Origin: AP-15 sp035509615
GTDB taxonomy: Bacteria > Pseudomonadota > Alphaproteobacteria > ATCC43930 > CGMCC-115725
Assembly: GCA_035509615.1 (NCBI GenBank)
Contig: DATJLK010000163.1
Span: forward strand, 1 to 15,126
Length of the DNA stretch: 15,126 nucleotides
Direction of reading: 5' to 3'
The notes beneath the pieces are model-generated. The model ran no database searches and was not told the origin of the DNA. It saw only the letters and a program-made list of their open reading frames with translations. The translations under genes were made by a program, and so were the position numbers. Below are positions 12,647 through 15,126 of this stretch, one piece after another (the first letter of the stretch is position 1; every line of letters begins with the position of its first letter).

Positions 12647-13189
12647 GTGACCGTTGCACGAGCCAAACCCTGGGTCACAATCGGTTTGCTGCTCGTACCC
12701 GGTATGACGGTGGGTCGGTTGGCGTCAGCCCAGGCGGTCACTTTCGGATCGCCGGGTGACCCGCCACGCGTCGTGATCGGCGGCGGCGCGTTTGACGTCC
12801 TGCCCAACTACAAACATGCCGGATCCGGGCCGACCGGTATGGCGCTCAGCGAATTCCGCTTCGGCGATCGATTATGGATCTTCTCGCCTTTTGTCGGCGT
12901 CTTCGGTACCGGGAAAGGTGCGGTCTACACCTATGTCGGGTTCGGCTTCGATATCCATTTTCCCTATAATTTTATAATCACTCCGAGTTTCGCTGGCGGT
13001 TATTTCGCCAGCGGTCACGGCATCGATCTGGGGTATTACTGGGAATTCCGGTCAGGTGCGGAACTGGACTATCGCTTTGCTGATGACCGGCGGCTTGGTG
13101 TTGGCCTTTACCACATATCCAATGCCGGCCTCGGGGTCCACAACCCGGGCGTGGAGCTGGCGACCGTGGTGCTGACGGAACCGTTCTAG
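12647..13189 (+). CDS. pagL: PagL-type lipid A 3-O-deacylase
   Basis: Outer-membrane beta-barrel enzyme of 180 residues that removes the 3-O-linked acyl chain of lipid A, altering endotoxicity and polymyxin tolerance in known relatives. Seen: a signal peptide with cleavage near ASAQA (26-30), alternating hydrophobic strands, and the C-terminal hallmark LYHISNAGLGVHNPGVE (154-170). H156, S158 and E170 match the Pseudomonas PagL triad His126/Ser128/Glu140 in identity and in spacing (2 and 14). The chain ends in Phe, the usual outer-membrane assembly signal. Start: GTG at 12647 with AGAGGAG 6 bases upstream; no ATG gives the full signal peptide. No lipid A or two-component genes adjoin it, so it appears to be a stand-alone gene. 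I am confident of the family. Confidence 0.87.
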   Translation: MTVARAKPWVTIGLLLVPGMTVGRLASAQAVTFGSPGDPPRVVIGGGAFDVLPNYKHAGSGPTGMALSEFRFGDRLWIFSPFVGVFGTGKGAVYTYVGFGFDIHFPYNFIITPSFAGGYFASGHGIDLGYYWEFRSGAELDYRFADDRRLGVGLYHISNAGLGVHNPGVELATVVLTEPF

Positions 13190-13245
13190 GGGTCGCGGCG
13201 GTCACGTCGGCGATATCGCGGCGTGGCGATGGGAATTTAGCCCCG

Positions 13246-13265
13246 CCGCCGAATCGCTTCGGTGG
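13246..13265 (+). terminator. Stem-loop after the PagL-type gene
   Basis: CCGCCGAA, loop TCGC, TTCGGTGG: eight pairs including one G-U, 56 bp beyond the PagL stop codon and 116 bp before the next start. No run of T follows, so it is not a classical intrinsic terminator, though it could slow polymerase or protect the 3' end of the message. Confidence 0.3.
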
Positions 13266-13381
13266 AACGCTGGTGTGGCCGCCCGGAAGACGCTGCTGCC
13301 GTCGCCAGGCGTCCGGCGGCTCGACTTTGCCGGCAAGCCCCCCGATATAGCCTGCGGTGAGCCAGCAGATAGGTGGGCAGC

Positions 13382-15126
13382 ATGCGCTTTGGCATCGGAC
13401 AACCGGTCACGCGCAAGGAGGACGTGCGGTTTCTGACCGGGCGCGGGCGCTATGTCGCCGATATCGATCTTGTCCGAGAAGCCCATGCGGTTTTTCTGTT
13501 CTCGCCGCATGCCCACGCGCAGATCCGCGCGATCGACAAAACCGCGGCCGAAGCAGCGCCGGGCGTTCTCGCGGTGCTGACCGGCGAGGATTGGGCGGCT
13601 GACGGTCTTGGCACCCTCGATCCGGAAGCAATGCCCGACGATATGGGCGGACCCAAAGGCTTTCGCACCAAGCGCCCACCGTTGGCGCAGGACCGGGTGC
13701 GTTATGTCGGCGAGCGGGTCGCAGTCGTGATCGCGGCAACCGAAGCGCAAGCGCGCGACGCTGCCGAGTTGATCACGGTCGATTATGACGAGCTCCCCGT
13801 GGTGATCACGACCGACGATGCGCGGCGTCCCGGCGCGCCGCTAGTCCATGACGGCATTGCAAACAACACCTCGTTTACAATGCGTCTGGGCAGCACCGAC
13901 GCGGTCGACGCCGCCTTTGCCCGGGCATATCACATCACCCGGCTCGCGCTCGTCAACAACCGGCTGACCGCGGTGACGATGGAGCCGCGCGGCTGTCTCG
14001 CCGATTACGATCCCGGCACCCGCCGCTATACGCTCTATACCAGCACGCAGAATGTGCACGGGGTGCGCCAAACCCTGGCGCATCACATCCTCCATGTCCC
14101 CGAGAGCCGCGTCCGTGTCGTTGCCCGTGATGTCGGCGGCGGCTTTGGCATGAAGGGCAATGTCTACCCCGAAGAGGCGATCATCGTGTGGGCCGCGCGC
14201 CGCGTCGGGCGTCCGGTCAAATGGATCCCGTCGCGCTCGGAAGCGCTACTGGGCGACGACGCCGGCCGCGACCAGAGCGTCACCGCCGAATTGGCGCTCG
14301 ACGCCGACGGCAAGTTTCTGGCCTTGCGCTGGACCGGCGCCCACAATGTGGGTGCCTATATCGAGGGTGCCGGCGCCATCCCGATCATCTTTTCGCTGAT
14401 GCTCGCGCCAACGGTTTACGACATCCCCGCTGTCGCGGTGACCAGCAGCCTCGTCTTCACCAACACCGCGCCGACCGTCCCTTACCGCGGCGCCGGCCGG
14501 CCCGAGGCGGTCTATATCATGGAACGTCTCGTCGACCAGGCGGCGCGCGAGACGCGGACCGATCCGGCCGAACTGCGCCGGAAAAACCTGATCCGACCCG
14601 ACGCCTTTCCGTTTGCGACACCCACCGGCTGGACCTATGACAGCGGTAATTACGCCGCGGCACTTGCCAAATGCCAGGCGCTCTCCGATTGGGACGGTTA
14701 TGCGGCGCGGCGCGCCAGAAGCCAAGCCGCCGGCAAGAGTCGTGGCCGCGCCCTCACCTACTACATCGACAATACCGGCGTCTTTAACGAGCGTATGGAA
14801 TTGCGTTTCGACCCATCGGGCGAATTGACGATCCTCGCCGGCACTCTGTCGCATGGCCAGGGTCACGAGACGACCTATGCGCAGATGGTCGCCGACTGGC
14901 TCGGCGTGCCCGAAGACAAGATCCATCTGGCTCAGGCCGACACTGACGAAGTGGCGATCGGCCGCGGCACCTACGCCTCGCGCAGCATGATGATCGGCGG
15001 CAGCGCGTTACGCGCCGCGGCTGACGAGGTCATCGAGCGCGGCAAGCGCTTTGCCGCCCATTTCATGGAGGCCGACGCCGCCGACCTCAGCTTTGCCGAC
15101 GGCGCCTTCACGATTGCCGGCACCGA
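13382..15126 (+). CDS. Molybdopterin-binding large subunit, xanthine dehydrogenase/form II CO dehydrogenase-like (3' end beyond window)
   Basis: First 581 codons of a subunit that is usually about 780 residues; it binds the molybdenum-molybdopterin cytosine dinucleotide cofactor and oxidises a carbon substrate in the cytoplasm. Seen: the N-terminal GIGQPVTRKEDVRFLTGRGRYVADI, typical of CoxL-like chains; VRYVGERVAVVIA (107-119); GGGFGMKG (252-259); the substrate loop PYRGAGRPE (367-375); GQGHETTYAQ (492-501); and GRGTYASRSMMIGG (527-540). The loop has the form II pattern (YRGAGR), not the CSFR of true form I CO dehydrogenase, so CO is unlikely to be the main substrate; aldehydes, N-heterocycles or other acids are possible. 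Start: ATG 13382 with AGGTGGG upstream. FAD and iron-sulfur subunits would be expected next to it, outside the window. Confidence 0.92.
   Translation, partial: MRFGIGQPVTRKEDVRFLTGRGRYVADIDLVREAHAVFLFSPHAHAQIRAIDKTAAEAAPGVLAVLTGEDWAADGLGTLDPEAMPDDMGGPKGFRTKRPPLAQDRVRYVGERVAVVIAATEAQARDAAELITVDYDELPVVITTDDARRPGAPLVHDGIANNTSFTMRLGSTDAVDAAFARAYHITRLALVNNRLTAVTMEPRGCLADYDPGTRRYTLYTSTQNVHGVRQTLAHHILHVPESRVRVVARDVGGGFGMKGNVYPEEAIIVWAARRVGRPVKWIPSRSEALLGDDAGRDQSVTAELALDADGKFLALRWTGAHNVGAYIEGAGAIPIIFSLMLAPTVYDIPAVAVTSSLVFTNTAPTVPYRGAGRPEAVYIMERLVDQAARETRTDPAELRRKNLIRPDAFPFATPTGWTYDSGNYAAALAKCQALSDWDGYAARRARSQAAGKSRGRALTYYIDNTGVFNERMELRFDPSGELTILAGTLSHGQGHETTYAQMVADWLGVPEDKIHLAQADTDEVAIGRGTYASRSMMIGGSALRAAADEVIERGKRFAAHFMEADAADLSFADGAFTIAGT

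Noticed and set aside
13202..13750. Minus-strand open frame across the start of the molybdenum hydroxylase gene
   Set aside because: It is antisense to the conserved N-terminus of that subunit and has no recognisable product.

Overview
This is a GC-rich, densely coding chromosomal segment. Codon use and gene families (PagL, form II CoxL-like molybdenum hydroxylase, GumC/Wzz-type protein, MHS transporter, DUF2325) suggest a Gram-negative proteobacterium, most likely an alphaproteobacterium. That placement is inference: there is no rRNA or other marker gene. I saw no tRNA, CRISPR array or insertion sequence.

Left part (1-5171, all minus strand): a molybdenum/tungsten oxyanion uptake region in two units. 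Unit 1 is a WtpA/ModA-like binding protein (4179-5123) overlapping by four bases (GTGA) a single polypeptide that joins ModB-type permease and ModC-type ATPase (2194-4182). Unit 2 is a DUF2325 coiled-coil protein (780-2111), followed after 3 bases by a second ModA-like binding protein with a TTG start (776 down to the left edge). A 24-bp inverted repeat resembling a ModE operator (8-bp arms, 8-bp spacer, CGTTATAT-like arms) lies just upstream of each unit, at 5148-5171 and 2133-2156. I read this as two co-regulated molybdate units, the second including an uncharacterised protein.

Middle (5270-8986, minus strand): an unusual protein (5270-7279) with a complete Wzz/GumC-like polysaccharide co-polymerase architecture and, in the usual place of a cytoplasmic tyrosine kinase, a domain resembling a tyrosine recombinase that lacks its catalytic residues. 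Upstream are the two subunits of a 3-oxoacid CoA-transferase (7356-8033 and 8240-8986), separated by an unusual 206-bp gap.

Right part (9347-15126): an MHS-family carboxylate/H+ symporter diverges from the CoA-transferase genes and converges on a small ChrR-type cupin. Then come, on the plus strand, a Spy/CpxP-like periplasmic protein, a protein made of two EthD-like repeats, a PagL-type lipid A deacylase with its H/S/E triad intact, and the first 581 codons of a molybdopterin-binding large subunit of the xanthine dehydrogenase/CO dehydrogenase family. That last enzyme needs molybdenum, which links it loosely to the uptake genes on the left.

The most interesting items are the Wzz/dead-recombinase fusion and the DUF2325 plus second ModA unit under a ModE-like operator.
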